Of a stretch of DNA of 14,242 nucleotides, positions 13,545-14,242 are shown piece by piece. Both the position numbers and the translations under genes were made by a program. Origin of the DNA: Cryomorphaceae bacterium. Lineage in GTDB: Bacteria; Bacteroidota; Bacteroidia; Flavobacteriales; BACL11. How positions within the stretch are numbered: the first letter of the stretch is position 1; every line of letters starts with the position of its first letter. Under the pieces are notes generated by a model, which saw only the letters and a program-made list of their open reading frames with translations, had not been told where the DNA came from and did no database searches. The stretch covers positions 1 to 14,242 of the forward strand of contig JACNFT010000072.1 of assembly GCA_014384505.1 (NCBI GenBank). Direction: 5' to 3'.

Positions 13545-13973
13545 ATGAAAAAAGTATTATTAACAGTAGCAATCGCATTTGCAACATTATTTGCATCTGC
13601 ACAAGACATTATGGTAGTATCTACGTATGATGGAGATTTAGAAGGATCTGAAGTAATTACAGCTAACATTGGAGTAGGTTACCAAGTAATGGACGGAATC
13701 ACTGTTGGATTAGTTATGGCTAAAGATGCCTTAGGAGAAGATTCTTATGAATTATTCGGAAGATATGACCTAGGAGCATATGCTGAGAACGCTTATGCAT
13801 CAATCCAAATGCCAACTGAAGATGCAACTGACAACATGAAAATTGGTGTTGGTTATACTTTTACAGTATGGAACGGTTTAGCTATTGAGCCAAACTACAC
13901 TATGCCAATTAATGCTGATGATGCAGGAGAAAGAGAAGGTTCTTTCAACATTGGTGTTGCTTACAGATTCTAA
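13545..13973 (+). CDS. Small secreted acidic beta-barrel protein
   Basis: The 142-residue product has a signal peptide (about 1-19, cleavage after FASA, before QDIMV). The mature domain of about 123 residues has amphipathic strands such as NIGVGYQVMDGITVGLVMA, YDLGAYAENAYASIQ, MKIGVGYTFTVWNGLAIEPNY and FNIGVAYRF. The last ends in Phe, the classic outer-membrane barrel signature. The size suits an eight-stranded OmpA/OmpX-like barrel. Acidic residues greatly outnumber Lys and Arg (about five in the mature part). It shares acidity, leader block and independent transcription with the preceding porin-like gene, so joint regulation is likely. I do not recognise the precise family, and no function beyond an outer-membrane barrel can be claimed. 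Confidence 0.75.
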   Translation: MKKVLLTVAIAFATLFASAQDIMVVSTYDGDLEGSEVITANIGVGYQVMDGITVGLVMAKDALGEDSYELFGRYDLGAYAENAYASIQMPTEDATDNMKIGVGYTFTVWNGLAIEPNYTMPINADDAGEREGSFNIGVAYRF

Positions 13974-13993
13974 GAAATTAAAATTTAAATAAT

Positions 13994-14020
13994 AAAGCCA
14001 GCTAATTAGCTGGCTTTTTT
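13994..14020. terminator. Probably bidirectional terminator between the small OMP gene and alaS
   Basis: AAAGCCAGCT (13994-14003) and AGCTGGCTTT (14008-14017) form a perfect 10-pair stem with loop AATT, followed by TTTTTT (14015-14020) on the plus strand. On the minus strand the stem begins one base after the alaS stop and is followed by ATTATTTAAATTT, a weaker T-rich tail, so it can serve both convergent genes. Confidence 0.9.
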
Positions 14021-14021
14021 A

Positions 14022-14242
14022 TTATCCTATTATTTCTTTTGCTTTTTCCAAAGCAGCAACAATACCGCTTGGCTTAACACCCCCAGCAGTAGCAAAGAAA
14101 GCTTGTCCGCCTCCACCACCCTCTATCTCTTTAGCAATCATTCTTATCATAGCTCCTGCATTATAACCTTTAGCTACTATATCATCCGTAAGCATAACAG
14201 TAAGCAAGGCCTTTTTATCCACCTTAGCTGCTAATACCATTA
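14022..14242 (-). CDS. alaS: Alanyl-tRNA synthetase, C-terminal end (runs off the window)
   Basis: Alanyl-tRNA synthetase charges tRNA-Ala with alanine in the cytoplasm. Only the last 72 or so residues are here, and they match the C-terminal DHHA1 (C-Ala) domain: LTVMLTDDIV, GYNAGAMIRMIAKEIEGGGGGQAFFATAGG and then a final helix with ALEKAKEIIG. The GGGGGQ...ATAGG segment is the characteristic signature of this domain, which binds tRNA and links the aminoacylation and editing parts. The stop codon is at 14022-14024. The start and the catalytic and editing domains lie beyond 14242. A DHHA1-containing phosphoesterase is a remote alternative, but the segment reads as AlaS. Confidence 0.92.
   Translation of the reverse strand, partial: MVLAAKVDKKALLTVMLTDDIVAKGYNAGAMIRMIAKEIEGGGGGQAFFATAGGVKPSGIVAALEKAKEIIG

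Overview
The window looks like chromosomal DNA of a low-GC member of the Bacteroidota, most likely order Flavobacteriales. Evidence: several -7 boxes fit the Bacteroidetes consensus TAnnTTTG; Shine-Dalgarno sequences are largely absent and start codons follow A-rich leaders; DUF4290 sits next to murA; a bacterial geranylgeranylglyceryl-phosphate synthase homologue is present; and DnaJ has the reduced zinc-finger form I associate with this phylum. The genus cannot be fixed from the sequence. There is no sign of mobile elements, CRISPR, tRNA or rRNA, and no gene-free stretch exceeds 300 bases (the longest is about 210 bases, 12148-12357).

Layout. (1) 1-556, minus strand: 5' part of ahcY (S-adenosylhomocysteinase), divergent from (2) a plus-strand run at 616-3350: a Sfp-type phosphopantetheinyl transferase, a GGGP synthase-family prenyltransferase, a small YkoF/thiamine-binding-type protein, a PnuC/PnuT-family vitamin transporter and a stand-alone NadR-type kinase. 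(3) 3370-5773: a TPP riboswitch leading a TonB-dependent receptor that ends in a strong terminator. Parts 2 and 3 together read as a thiamine salvage module: outer-membrane uptake, a thiamine-binding protein, inner-membrane facilitator, and a possible kinase trap. (4) 5801-8243: DUF4290 protein, murA and a TlpA-type thioredoxin, tightly spaced. The MurA has Asp in place of the usual catalytic Cys. (5) 8247-12188: a candidate sigma-54 promoter with upstream inverted half-sites, then grpE, dnaJ and a NatA/NatB-like ABC-2 exporter in one tightly packed unit. (6) 12301-14020: two separately transcribed secreted, very acidic beta-barrel-type proteins, each with a Bacteroidetes-type promoter and a clear terminator; their leaders share a sequence block. 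(7) 14022-14242, minus strand: 3' end of alaS, convergent on a bidirectional-looking terminator.

Most of the window is core metabolism and envelope biology. The points most worth follow-up are the thiamine module with a NadR-like kinase, the sigma-54-like control region of the chaperone/ABC operon, the one-zinc-centre DnaJ, the Cys-to-Asp MurA, and the pair of acidic outer-membrane proteins with matching leaders.
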